DNA from: Candidatus Electrothrix aestuarii
GTDB taxonomy: Bacteria > Desulfobacterota > Desulfobulbia > Desulfobulbales > Desulfobulbaceae
DNA: 64,000 nucleotides
Assembly: GCA_032595685.2 (NCBI GenBank)
Contig: CP159373.1
Coordinates: 1,137,001 to 1,201,000, forward strand
Reading direction: 5' to 3'
Part shown: piece by piece, positions 34,804-44,101 of the stretch
Position numbering within the stretch: the first letter of the stretch is position 1
Layout of the letters: every line of letters begins with the position of its first letter
Made by a program: the position numbers and the translations under genes
The notes under the pieces: model-generated
Told to the model about the DNA's origin: nothing
The model's input: the letters and a program-made list of their open reading frames with translations, nothing else
The model's database searches: none

Positions 34804-36280
34804 ACAGTAATGACAATTTCTTTCCCTGTATGCTCAGTAATTTTAAATTTTATTATTATCAAGTCGATAGCCTTTTAATCTCAAGCTGTTCAAACATAAA
34901 ATTTATCAGCTGAGACCAATTACTGAAAAATAAATATTTGGTTAATGCTTTCAGGTCATTAAAAAATGTTTTCCGGACAGACAAGACCGATCTGACGGCT
35001 TTGTATTTTTTATCAACAAATTCCAGGAAAGTATGGGCCAGAAATGCGACCAAGTTGAGAGTCAGCAAGGTGTTCGAGAAAAATTTATCACCATGTCCGA
35101 AATTGTGATCTAAATGATAGCCTTTTGTTTTAAGGATATTATTGTTTTCATTTTCCACTTTCCATCGAGTTCTTCCGGCTTGTACTATAGATTGAACATT
35201 GGTTCTGTCTATTTTAAAATCAGTGATAAAAGAATTCTTGTACAGAACCTCTTGTGTTTTGGTGTTGATGACGGTCAACTCAACCCAATTGACAAAAGGA
35301 GCGTCATCCCCCGCTTGAGGGGTAAGTTATTAGCATAACGATAAGTATGAAGCTCGTGAAATTTTCCGTTCCATTTTCTTTGAGAAATTACTGTAATACC
35401 ATCTTTCTTTTCAAGTTCGGCAACATATTGGTAAAGGGTCGTATGTGAGGAGGGTTTGCAAATCAGGATAAAGCGAAAATCGTGTGCTAATAATAAGTTG
35501 CAAAACGGCCCTCTGGAAAACAAATCGTCTCCCAGGATGATAACTTTTCGAGCGGATAAAGAGGAATTCCGTTCAATCCAGCGTTTAGCAGCATTCAACT
35601 CGCAATCCTGTTTTGCAGAACCATCCTGAGGGGTGACGAATTCTGGTTCCAGAGCGATGACCTTGTTGTTGTCCGGTGCAGCTACCACCGGGGTAAGAAC
35701 CTTATGGGAATAACTTACCGTTCCGTTGGAGTTACGAGTAACGGAACAGTTTTCACAATGTATTTTGGAGGAACGAAAAAATTCTGTACCATCTATCGGA
35801 ACCAACAAATAATCATCCAGCACTCTATAACGATCCAAGTGTCCAGCACTTTCAAGCCGATCAAAAGTTTCTGAAAAAATTGGATAAAAATTATCAGAAG
35901 TAAGGGTGTCAAGAAGATTGCGGGTCTGATTGTCCGACATGATTTGTGTTATTCCGAACAAACTTTGAGCATTATTATGCCCGTGAGCCTGCTGCATTGC
36001 CCGCTGATGAGATAAGAATGATGGGGATTGGTTGAAAAACATGGAAAACGCACCTAACGCCGCATCCTTCATTGAATATGTGAGGTTTGGGCTGAATTTC
36101 CGGTAATCCGGGAGTTCATCAAATATGCTATGGATCTGATTGACAAACGTATCGAATGTTAATTCGTTGGTAGCTGAAGGCATAAGCAGAGAACTCGTGT
36201 GATATTGATCATGCCTTTCAATAACACATATTCGTTAAATAAAATAGTATGTTGTCAAATTTATAATTGCTGCCTGTATG
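34801..36280 (-). mobile_element. insertion sequence with DDE transposase
   Basis: About 1.48 kb bounded by short inverted ends: CATACAG at 34801 and CTGTATG ending at 36280, with further imperfect matching inward. It contains one transposase reading in two frames. No target duplication is evident. The left end coincides with the ATG of the RT gene, so the IS has removed or displaced anything upstream, including any retron RNA gene. Confidence 0.6.
34859..36183 (-). pseudogene. IS4-like DDE transposase, frameshifted
   Basis: Two overlapping frames, 36183-35275 (302 codons) and 35278-34859 (139 codons). DDE residues: LVPIDGTEFF (first Asp), VIILGDDLFSRG (second), and RTRWKVENENN (Glu, in the second frame). 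The N-terminus (LPDYRKFSPNLTYSMKDAAL) is typical of a widespread IS4-like group. The break falls in a run of five G's on the coding strand; six G's would give one protein. It is either dead or made by -1 slippage. Confidence 0.75.
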
Positions 36281-36376
36281 CTAATATGGTTAAAATTTTA
36301 GTGGCCGCCGCAGATAGTCAGCGGAAATTAATTTGTTGACCAATATACACCCTATACATGTTCCCGATTCTTAAAT

Positions 36377-36475
36377 TTATCTCAACTTCAACGTCGCTAA
36401 GGCCATCAACCCAAAAATAATAGAAATAACCCAAAAGCGTATCACCACCCTGGGCTCTGCCCACCCCTTCTTCTC
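36377..36475 (-). pseudogene. duplicated 3'-end relic of mraY
   Basis: 99 bp on the minus strand reading [20 protein letters not shown], then the same [12 protein letters not shown] end and a stop, against [20 protein letters not shown] with [12 protein letters not shown] at the end of mraY (37197-37295). I count 9 base differences in 99. Similarity stops sharply at 36475. The relic is separated from the complete gene by a two-gene cassette (36488-37200). Confidence 0.9.
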
Positions 36476-36487
36476 AGCTTGTTACCT

Positions 36488-36898
36488 TTACTGCCCCTGA
36501 ATAAACACCAAGGGAGACACATTAAACCTGGCACTTAACTTCGTTATCTGTCTGATATTCAAGTTCCTCTTCCCCTTTAAAACCTCAGAGACCACCCCCT
36601 GACTCCCAATTTCAGGAAGATCGGATTGTTTTAAACCATGCTCACCCATTAAATAGCGCAATGCATCTACAGGAGTACCGTATTGCTCTGGGAAATTATT
36701 CGCTTCGTATGTTTCAACCAAATTCCCGATTGACTCCATAAGCGAGGACAACGGGTGATTCTCATTTTCACCAATCTCATCAATCAGGCTATCGAGCAAA
36801 GAGACTAAATTCTCATACTCTGCCTCTGAGTGAGGGACGGAAAATATATTTTTAATAGACGGCCAAACATGAGCTATGTTTTCAAGTTGCGGTTCCAT
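36488..36898 (-). CDS. HigA-like HTH antitoxin/transcription factor
   Basis: 136 residues. N-terminal ~60-residue helical part (SEAEYENLVSLLDSLIDEIGE) and C-terminal XRE-type HTH (YLMGEHGLKQSDLPEIG, then VVSEVLKGKRNLNIRQITKLSARFNVSPLVF). This is the YgjM/HigA2-type 'helix-turn-helix domain antitoxin'. No HigB toxin is next to it; the upstream neighbour is a small membrane protein. It may bind its own promoter. It lies within the cassette between mraY and its relic. Confidence 0.8.
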   Translation of the reverse strand: MEPQLENIAHVWPSIKNIFSVPHSEAEYENLVSLLDSLIDEIGENENHPLSSLMESIGNLVETYEANNFPEQYGTPVDALRYLMGEHGLKQSDLPEIGSQGVVSEVLKGKRNLNIRQITKLSARFNVSPLVFIQGQ

Positions 36899-36906
36899 CG
36901 TCAGCC

Positions 36907-37200
36907 CTATCTTGCTATATACTCTTTATCGTAATAATTTTGAAACGGGAAAACCCATTTTGCTGAAAGCTCAACACCATACATGTGCCTGACTTTATCA
37001 CCATCCTCCGTCGTCACGTGTGAATACCATATCGTATCCAGATCCTCATCATACCTCTCAATTTTCAATTCTTTCAGAGTAGGATCCGACATAGATTTAT
37101 GCTCGATAAATTCGTTCGGAATTGGCAGCCGATAGCATGCAAAATAAAAAAGAATGAGAAGAAGCAAAGCAACCAAAGATGCTATCAACACCTTCCTCAT
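36907..37200 (-). CDS. small single-pass membrane protein at mraY 3' end
   Basis: 97 residues from the ATG at 37200, overlapping the mraY stop as ATGA, so translation is probably coupled. N-terminal membrane helix ([20 protein letters not shown]), then a ~70-residue extracytoplasmic part with charged and aromatic residues ([19 protein letters not shown]). No family recognised. It is followed 8 bp later by the HigA-like gene. Probably arrived with the cassette. Confidence 0.55.
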   Translation of the reverse strand: MRKVLIASLVALLLLILFYFACYRLPIPNEFIEHKSMSDPTLKELKIERYDEDLDTIWYSHVTTEDGDKVRHMYGVELSAKWVFPFQNYYDKEYIAR

Positions 37201-38276
37201 CGCAACTTCAACGTCGCTAGTGCCATCAACCCAAGAATAATAGAAATAATCCAAAAACGAATCACCACCCTGGGCTCTGCCCATCCCTTCTTCTCAAAAT
37301 GATGATGAAACGGTGCCATGAGAAAGATGCGTTTACCGCCGGTCATCTTGAAATACCCCACCTGCATAATCACCGACAGCACCTCCATCACAAAGATACC
37401 GCCAGCAATGGCGAGGAGAAACTCCTGCTTAATAATGATCGCCACCGCGCCCAAGGCCCCGCCCAAGGCCAGCGAGCCCACATCTCCCATGAAGATCTGC
37501 GCCGGATAGGAGTTGAACCAGAGAAAACCAAGACAGGCCCCGACAATGGTGCCGCAGAACACGGCCACCTCACCGGCACCCAGCACATAAGGAAGCTGAA
37601 GATAATCCGAGATCAACACATTACCCGCTGCATAAGCAAAGATAAAATAAACCGCCGCAGTGATCATCACCGTGCCGGTGGCCAAACCATCCAGTCCGTC
37701 AGTCAGATTCACCGCATTGGAGGAGCCGACAATCACGGCCACGGCAAAGGGGATATACCACCAGCCAAGGTCCGGCTGAATCCATTTAAAAAAGGGCAAA
37801 CTCAGGTTCCCGTCATAGCCGGGATGAAGATGAAGAAAAAGACCGACTATACAGGCACCGGTCACCTGAAGGATCAACTTACCACGAGCCGACAAGCCAT
37901 CGGTGTTACTCTTTGTCACCTTTTTCCAATCATCAACTGAGCCGATGAGGCCGTAAAACAGGGTGAGCAACAAACAGGTCCAGACCAGGCTATTGCTCAG
38001 ATCTGCCCAGAGCAAGGTTGAGCCTGCAATGGCAACTAAGATTAAGAGTCCGCCCATGGTGGGTACGCCCTTCTTGCTGAAATGGCTCTCCGGCCCGTCG
38101 TCGCGTACCACCTGCCCAATCTGCTTGCTTTTCAACCAACGGATAAACAGCGGCCCGGAAAGAAAGAGGATAAGAAAGGCCGTGACTGCCGCACCAATGG
38201 AACGAAAAGTCAGATAACGGAAGACATTAAAGGCACTGAAATAAACGTGCAGGGGGTACAGCAAATGGTACAACAT
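37197..38276 (-). CDS. mraY: phospho-N-acetylmuramoyl-pentapeptide-transferase
   Basis: 359 residues from the ATG at 38276 ([12 protein letters not shown]); the frame extends upstream but this start has a GGAG about 11 bp before. Ten membrane segments. Active-site features: [24 protein letters not shown] (catalytic Asp), [11 protein letters not shown], and [12 protein letters not shown] near the C-terminus. It joins UDP-MurNAc-pentapeptide to undecaprenyl phosphate, giving lipid I. The last 33 codons are duplicated at 36377-36475. Confidence 0.96.
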   Translation of the reverse strand: MLYHLLYPLHVYFSAFNVFRYLTFRSIGAAVTAFLILFLSGPLFIRWLKSKQIGQVVRDDGPESHFSKKGVPTMGGLLILVAIAGSTLLWADLSNSLVWTCLLLTLFYGLIGSVDDWKKVTKSNTDGLSARGKLILQVTGACIVGLFLHLHPGYDGNLSLPFFKWIQPDLGWWYIPFAVAVIVGSSNAVNLTDGLDGLATGTVMITAAVYFIFAYAAGNVLISDYLQLPYVLGAGEVAVFCGTIVGACLGFLWFNSYPAQIFMGDVGSLALGGALGAVAIIIKQEFLLAIAGGIFVMEVLSVIMQVGYFKMTGGKRIFLMAPFHHHFEKKGWAEPRVVIRFWIISIILGLMALATLKLR

Positions 38277-38406
38277 GGTTAGAGAACTCCTATCCCGGCT
38301 CACCGGGCCGGAACAACAAAACATGAAAGAAGGGAAGCTTGGCGGCTTTACCGATCATTTTCATATAAATATCTATCTCACCCCTGGGATGAAACAGCAA
38401 AAGATA

Positions 38407-38442
38407 ACAAAAAATAAACGACCCCGACCCAAGGGCCGGGGT
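38407..38442 (-). terminator. rho-independent terminator between murEF and mraY
   Basis: On the minus strand, a GC-rich hairpin (ACCCCGGCCC - TTG - GGTCGGGGT, 38421-38442) is followed by a T-rich tract (38407-38419). It would stop or weaken transcription coming from murEF before mraY, so mraY probably has its own promoter. Confidence 0.6.
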
Positions 38443-38556
38443 GTTGAAAAACATCCTGCTTTTACACCGCAAACAGCGGAGTATCAGACCCGAAATACCA
38501 GGCCAGGAACTTCGCCATGAAATGGAAACTATGAATCAAGCCCCCACCGACTCCCT

Positions 38557-41500
38557 TCATGCAAATTCCTTCTCATTGATGCCAGTGGCAAAACGATGCT
38601 CTATCTCCTGCAACACCGCCTCCATCCGCATACCACGAGATCCCTTGAGCAGCAGCCAGTCATCGGCCTTCACTCCGGCCTGAATCATCTCTTTATAGAG
38701 CCAATCCGCCATAGTATGGGTATCAGTAAAGACATGTACCTGCTCTTCTGCCATTCCTGCTTTCTGGGCGCCTTGAGCCACTTGACCTGCAAAATTGCCA
38801 GTAACAGCTAAGTGATCATAGCCCAGTTCTGCGGCCTGACGTCCGATCTCGGCATGGGCGGTCTCGGCCTCAGCACCCAGCTCCAGCATATCCCCCAACA
38901 GAGCGATGTGACAGCAATCATGACCAAAACCACTCACCGTACGCAGAGCCGCAGACATAGAGCCGGGATTGGCGTTATAGCAATCATTGAGCACCCTCAC
39001 CCCACCGGGCAGAGTCATCATCTGCATCCGTTTATCCGCACTCTGAAATTCACTCAAAGAGGTGACGATGGTTGCCGGGGTAACGCCGCCTGCATGAGCC
39101 ATTGCCGCAGCAGCCAGACAATTACTCACATTATGCATACCCGGAGCCCGCACATTGATCCGCTCCTGCCAATCTCCGATATGGAGGGTAAAGCGCATGC
39201 CTTCTGCCCCGCGATCCTGAATCCGGGTCGCTTTGACAGTGGGCTTATAGCGACGCCCAGCAGAAGTAGAGGCAAAGCCGATAATTTTCTCCGATTTTTT
39301 GGGGAGCCTGCGCACATGGGGATCATCATAGTTGACCACCGCCACCGTGTCGGGCCGCATACCGGCAAAGAGTTCCCCTTTGGCCTGGGCAACCCCTGCA
39401 ATACTGCCCAGTCCCTCAAGATGAGCTGCCTGCACATTGGTGATACAGGCAATATCCGGATCAGCAATGGCCGTGAGTCGTTCGATCTCACCGAACTGGT
39501 TCATGCCCATTTCCATGATCGCGATTTTATGCTCGGCTGTCACTGGCAGCAGGGACAGGGGCAGGCCGATCAGGTTATTAAAATTGCCCCCGGTCTTGAG
39601 CACAGGGTCCACGCTGCTTGGTGTGCCCTCAGCCGCCTTAAAATGACGATGATAAATCGCTGCTGTCATTTCCTTGACAGTGGTCTTGCCGCAGCTCCCG
39701 GTAATTCCGACAAGAGGAAGATTTTGCCCCAGCAGCCTGCGTCGATAGGCAGCCAAGTGCCCCAGGGCCACCAAGGTATCAGGAACCTTGAGGACAACAA
39801 CGTGATTGGGTAGTAGGGGCGACCGGCCGGTTGCCCCTCCCCGCTCCTGCTGCACAATGACCACCGCAGCTCCGGCCTCAGCCGCAACACCCAGATAATC
39901 GTGGCCATCAAAATTCTCCCCAGCCAAGGCGACAAAGATATCTCCAGAGGCAATGCTTCTGGTATCCGTGGATATTTGCCCGAAAAGACCACGCTGTTTG
40001 CCCTGCTGAAGAACCTCTGTATCCGGTAAAACCCTGTGGAGATGAGGGACAGTCCAGCGCAGGAGACCATTGAGCCCCTCTATCCGGTCATCAAAAAAAA
40101 TCCGCTCCTGACCAATCACCTGATAGTCCTCATGCCCTTTACCGGCCACCAGAACCATATCACCCGGCCCAACCAAGGCACAGGCGAGATGCACAGCACG
40201 TTTTCTATCTTCTACACAGACAAACCCGGGAAAATCACCGTCCAAAACTGGTTGATCACCGAACAGATCTTCAACTACTCGTTCAACAGCACCGGCAAAA
40301 CTGACGCCCTCCGCAACCTGCCGGATAATCTCTGCCGGGTCTTCTGAGCGAGGATTATCGGAGGTCACAATGGAAAGGTCGGCAAATTCTGTGGCAACAG
40401 CGCCCATCAAAGGACGTTTTCCCTGATCCCGATCCCCCCCGCAACCAAAGACACAGATCAACCGTCCCTCCACCAAAGGCCGAAGGGTCTGGAGGACGTT
40501 TTTCAGGGCATCCGGGGTATGGGCATAATCAACTAAGACGCAGGGCTGCTCGTCAATGCTCAGGCCTGGAAGCTGCACCCTCTCCAAGCGACCCGGCACC
40601 TGACCAACCTCCTGCAGGCCACGAAGAACATCCTGGGCCTTCATCTGTAAGACCACACCTACTCCGGCTGCTGCCAACAAATTCAGGACATTATACTTGC
40701 CTGTCAAACGGGAGTGTAAAGACATCTGCTGACCGAGCAAAGTGAGTTCACAGGAAAAACCATTGATATCCTGGCTCAGCTCACTGGCATTGACTGCTGC
40801 CTTGGAATGCAAAGCACAATCCGTCACCGCAACAGCATGCTTTTCAAGCAGTTCTTTTCGCAACCGCTCACCCCAATTTTCTCCTTCCCTGCCACTGGGT
40901 TCGGTGACAATAACGGCCCGCCCCTCTGGCTTGAGATAGCGGGTGAAAAGGAGTTTTTTCGCGGCAAAATATTCTTCCATGCCACCATGATAATCCAGAT
41001 GATCCCGGCTCAGATTGGTGAAGACAGCAACATCAAAAAAAAGACCTGCCAAGCGCCCCTGTGCAATGGCATGAGAGGAGGTCTCCATAATCACATGGGT
41101 TACCCCCTGATCTACCATCTGGCGGAGAAGACGTTGGAGCTGAACTTGCCCCGGTGTGGTCAGGGGAGCCGGTTCAATAACCGTTCTGCCTTCCTCATCC
41201 TGATAGCGATAATTTACCGTGCCGATCACCCCAACTTGATGACCTGCACTGGTGAGCATCTGCTCAAGCATCCAGGAAATCGTGGTCTTGCCGTTAGTCC
41301 CGGTCAGGCCGATGAGGCACAGGGATTGCACGGGAAAATCATAAAAAGCAGACGCCAGCCACCCCAAAGCCTCCGAAGTATCCTGCACCCGGACCACGGT
41401 GACATTGGCTAGAGGGCCTGGATCATCCTCGACCAGCAGAACCTGACTTCCTTGAGCCACGGCCTGGGGGATAAATTGATGCCCGTCTGCCTGCGCGCCT

Positions 41501-41670
41501 TTAATAGCCACAAACAAACTTCCTGGTCCGGCCTCTCTGGAGTCACAGGTAACTCCGGTACACATTCCCGAAGCCCCATTATAAAGAACCTCCGCAGCCA
41601 AATTGGCCGGGAGGCAGGAGAGTAAGGCATCAAGACCCTTTGTAACGGGCCTATTCATGTTCTGTTTCAA
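38557..41670 (-). CDS. murEF: fused MurE-MurF (UDP-MurNAc-tripeptide and pentapeptide ligase)
   Basis: 1037 residues with two complete Mur ligases. MurE part (1-~540): IGLTGTNGKTTISWMLEQ (~121), and SDNPRSEDP (~437-445), the motif that selects meso-diaminopimelate. MurF part (~560-1037): STDTRSIASGDIFVAL at its start, VGITGSCGKTTVKEM (~654) and LNDCYNANPGSMSAAL. No stop or start lies between, and the linker is ~25 residues. The fusion makes the last two cytoplasmic amino-acid additions to UDP-MurNAc. Sits in the usual murE and murF places. Confidence 0.95.
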   Translation of the reverse strand: MKQNMNRPVTKGLDALLSCLPANLAAEVLYNGASGMCTGVTCDSREAGPGSLFVAIKGAQADGHQFIPQAVAQGSQVLLVEDDPGPLANVTVVRVQDTSEALGWLASAFYDFPVQSLCLIGLTGTNGKTTISWMLEQMLTSAGHQVGVIGTVNYRYQDEEGRTVIEPAPLTTPGQVQLQRLLRQMVDQGVTHVIMETSSHAIAQGRLAGLFFDVAVFTNLSRDHLDYHGGMEEYFAAKKLLFTRYLKPEGRAVIVTEPSGREGENWGERLRKELLEKHAVAVTDCALHSKAAVNASELSQDINGFSCELTLLGQQMSLHSRLTGKYNVLNLLAAAGVGVVLQMKAQDVLRGLQEVGQVPGRLERVQLPGLSIDEQPCVLVDYAHTPDALKNVLQTLRPLVEGRLICVFGCGGDRDQGKRPLMGAVATEFADLSIVTSDNPRSEDPAEIIRQVAEGVSFAGAVERVVEDLFGDQPVLDGDFPGFVCVEDRKRAVHLACALVGPGDMVLVAGKGHEDYQVIGQERIFFDDRIEGLNGLLRWTVPHLHRVLPDTEVLQQGKQRGLFGQISTDTRSIASGDIFVALAGENFDGHDYLGVAAEAGAAVVIVQQERGGATGRSPLLPNHVVVLKVPDTLVALGHLAAYRRRLLGQNLPLVGITGSCGKTTVKEMTAAIYHRHFKAAEGTPSSVDPVLKTGGNFNNLIGLPLSLLPVTAEHKIAIMEMGMNQFGEIERLTAIADPDIACITNVQAAHLEGLGSIAGVAQAKGELFAGMRPDTVAVVNYDDPHVRRLPKKSEKIIGFASTSAGRRYKPTVKATRIQDRGAEGMRFTLHIGDWQERINVRAPGMHNVSNCLAAAAMAHAGGVTPATIVTSLSEFQSADKRMQMMTLPGGVRVLNDCYNANPGSMSAALRTVSGFGHDCCHIALLGDMLELGAEAETAHAEIGRQAAELGYDHLAVTGNFAGQVAQGAQKAGMAEEQVHVFTDTHTMADWLYKEMIQAGVKADDWLLLKGSRGMRMEAVLQEIEHRFATGINEKEFA

Positions 41671-43612
41671 GTATCAGCTCACAAATTTCTGTTTCATCAA
41701 GCGGCTCACCAGGAGCCGGTTTTTGTTCGATTATACGACCGCTTCCCTTAATCTGTATCTTGATATTATACCTGTTCAGCTGCTGTAAGCCCTTACGTAG
41801 ACTGAGCCCAATTAAGGAAGGCATGACCAAATGAGCACGGGCAAGGGTTTCCTTGACCTCAGCAGCATTATGCTTCTTGCTGTAAAAGTACCGCTTCAGA
41901 TTGGCAGGGTTTTTCTCCGCAGAGGGCGCCGTAAAGGTCTCAACCTGCCCGCCATATCCGACAAGAAGAGGTAACACATTTTTGCCTATCCCGAGCAAAC
42001 CTTGCAGATCCCGTTTTTCCACCTCAGAAGGATAAGGAGCAAGTGTATCGTAATTAGCGGTGAGGAGCAATAAAACCTCAGGTTTTTCTCGTGGAACAGC
42101 AACCACCAGGAGATCCTGAACAAGCTGCCTACTCAATCCCTTTTCCTTGGAGACCTTCGTAATCATGTCTGCAAAGAGAAAACCTCCCTCGGCAGAAGAA
42201 AATGAAGCGCCAAGCAGCGTATTCCCTAGGCGTTTTCCTTGCGCTGGAGAGAGTATTCGTGCCTCTGGAGATCCAGCAAAATCACGGAGGAAAAAGCGCT
42301 CTTCCGTATGATCATACAATCCGTTGAGAAACCAAGGCACAACCCTATGTCCACCATTCAGCAACGTTGCCAGCCCATACACAATCTGCACCGGACTCAG
42401 CAGATTGTTGTCTCCCATATCCTGAGCCGAAGCCCTGCCCTGCGCCGATGAAAGCGGAAGAAAATCTGGAATCGGCAGCCCCATATCCAGCCTGAGCCAA
42501 TACTCTTGCAACAGGTCCTCGGACAGACCATAGTCAGGCACACTGAGCGTGACAGGGAGTAAATCCCTATCCATCCCCATCTCTAAAGTAGCGGCGGCCC
42601 GCACCAATAAAGGTCGTACTAATTCCTGGTCATAGCGGGGGGCAAACAGGGCTTTATGCGCCTGCAACTCATCTGTCTGCCAGAAATAATTGGGATCAAA
42701 CCCCGGCTGGCTGATCATGGCCAGAATTCGACCGGAATCAGGGGCGATGGCTATGGCACTCCCGCCACTTGCCCCTTTCCGTTGTCGGTACTCTGCAAGG
42801 ATCTGGTCAAGCTGCCGCTGCAAGGCCATATCAATGGTCAGGACTATATCAGCAACCGTTTCGCCCAGGGCATCATGCCCGGCAAAATTCACCACCGGAA
42901 TATTAACCGGCCTGAATTCACCAGGCTCCAATACGGTATCATACAGGGCTTCAACACCGCTCAGACCAGCATTCCCACTAACAAAACCAAGCACTTGCCC
43001 CGCAACTCCATGATCTGGATAATACCGTACCTCCACTGGTCGGCAATGAATACCCGGCAGGTGCAGGTCTTCTATAGCCTCAACCTGGTGCATTTCCAGG
43101 TTATCAGCCAGCTCTGTCATCCCATCTGCATACTGAAGCTGTTGCAGAATTTTCTCTTTTTCCCGCTCCAGAATCAGGGAGAGCTGCTCAGCAACTTTAT
43201 TCCTATCCGGTAATTCAGTGGGCTGAACCAAAAGGGAGAAGAGCCGATAAGAAACCGACATCTCCTCCATATTTCGATCATAAATTGTCCCACGCAGGAT
43301 CGGACGATCCTGTTGATCTTCAGCATTTTCCTCTCCGAGCACGTCCTGGCCAATTGCTTTGGAAATGCTGGCAGGCAGGCGCATAACATTTGTCAGCCCC
43401 TGCCAGGAAAAGGGAGGAAAAAAAACGAGCCAGCAAAAGACAAGGACCAGCAGAATCAGCAGAAAAGTAAAGCAAGCATCTTTCCTGCTTCTTTGTAAAG
43501 GACGTCCCGGAAGTGTATAGTTATAGCCACTTCTCGGCAGCGCATCCTTTTTTTTACCGAAAATCTGGCGAAACAGGCTTGTTAAACGCCCTATCATCAA
43601 CATAGGCCGCAA
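41651..43612 (-). CDS. ftsI: FtsI-like penicillin-binding protein lacking catalytic motifs
   Basis: 653 residues. Cytoplasmic tail, membrane helix (~46-66), PBP dimerisation region (RGTIYDRNMEEMSVSYRLFS... GLSGVEALYD), a transpeptidase-like domain (GGSAIAIAPDSGRILAMIS onward), and a C-terminal PASTA domain (VMPSLIGLSLRKGLQQLN..., ~597-650). The nucleophile motif STFK is replaced by ELVR (330-333), followed by PLLVRAAATLE. I find no SxN at the expected place, and the KTG strand reads ITKV (~485). The fold-level landmarks LLSPVQIVYGLATLLNGG are kept. Probably a structural pseudoenzyme. Overlaps murEF by 20 bp. Confidence 0.85.
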   Translation of the reverse strand: MRPMLMIGRLTSLFRQIFGKKKDALPRSGYNYTLPGRPLQRSRKDACFTFLLILLVLVFCWLVFFPPFSWQGLTNVMRLPASISKAIGQDVLGEENAEDQQDRPILRGTIYDRNMEEMSVSYRLFSLLVQPTELPDRNKVAEQLSLILEREKEKILQQLQYADGMTELADNLEMHQVEAIEDLHLPGIHCRPVEVRYYPDHGVAGQVLGFVSGNAGLSGVEALYDTVLEPGEFRPVNIPVVNFAGHDALGETVADIVLTIDMALQRQLDQILAEYRQRKGASGGSAIAIAPDSGRILAMISQPGFDPNYFWQTDELQAHKALFAPRYDQELVRPLLVRAAATLEMGMDRDLLPVTLSVPDYGLSEDLLQEYWLRLDMGLPIPDFLPLSSAQGRASAQDMGDNNLLSPVQIVYGLATLLNGGHRVVPWFLNGLYDHTEERFFLRDFAGSPEARILSPAQGKRLGNTLLGASFSSAEGGFLFADMITKVSKEKGLSRQLVQDLLVVAVPREKPEVLLLLTANYDTLAPYPSEVEKRDLQGLLGIGKNVLPLLVGYGGQVETFTAPSAEKNPANLKRYFYSKKHNAAEVKETLARAHLVMPSLIGLSLRKGLQQLNRYNIKIQIKGSGRIIEQKPAPGEPLDETEICELILETEHE

Positions 43613-43699
43613 CTGGGCATCAGCTGTGACTGTGCCGTCCCCGAAAAAACACTCTTGTTTTTGCCGCTACCGAAAAAAAATCGACAGACGGCCTTTGCC

Positions 43700-44059
43700 T
43701 CAGTACAGATAATGTTCCTGATCCTTTTCAGGAAGATGGAGATCTAATTGAACGGCACCAAGAGCCACGAGACGGGGCTTGGCAAGCAGGTGGTCTCGCC
43801 TGGACTCCAAGCGAGCCTTTTCACGGCTCAGGTTTTCGTAAACAAGCTGCTGCTGCGCAAAGCTCGCTTTTTCTCGACCTATATTCCAGGAAAAGAACAG
43901 GCTTACGATAAAGAAAACCAAGAAAACCGCACCCAAGGTATACACAGACAAACGAATAAAATCCTCTGAAAAACCGTCTCTCTTTCTGAACACTGTCATC
44001 TGCCTGCGCAGACTGAACGAGAGAGCAGGTGTTCGTATTGAGCGAACATTCTGATTCAC
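43700..44059 (-). CDS. ftsL: FtsL-like cell division protein
   Basis: 119 residues: ~35-residue cytoplasmic tail, one membrane helix (VYTLGAVFLVFFIVSLFFSW, ~39-58), then a coiled-coil (QQLVYENLSREKARLESRRDHLLAK) and a short end. Size, topology and place between rsmH and ftsI match FtsL. Sequence conservation of FtsL is low, so position carries the call. Confidence 0.8.
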   Translation of the reverse strand: MNQNVRSIRTPALSFSLRRQMTVFRKRDGFSEDFIRLSVYTLGAVFLVFFIVSLFFSWNIGREKASFAQQQLVYENLSREKARLESRRDHLLAKPRLVALGAVQLDLHLPEKDQEHYLY

Positions 44060-44101
44060 ACCAGATCCTCCTTTTGTACCGACAGACTCCTCATCATGCC
44101 G

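Noticed and set aside
34804-34860. Retron msr-msd RNA upstream of the RT
   Set aside because: The sequence there belongs to the IS end, and no paired a1/a2 arms are seen. Any such RNA was lost.
38812-39813. 333-codon plus-strand frame
   Set aside because: Antisense to the MurF half of murEF, whose motifs are clear. A shadow frame.
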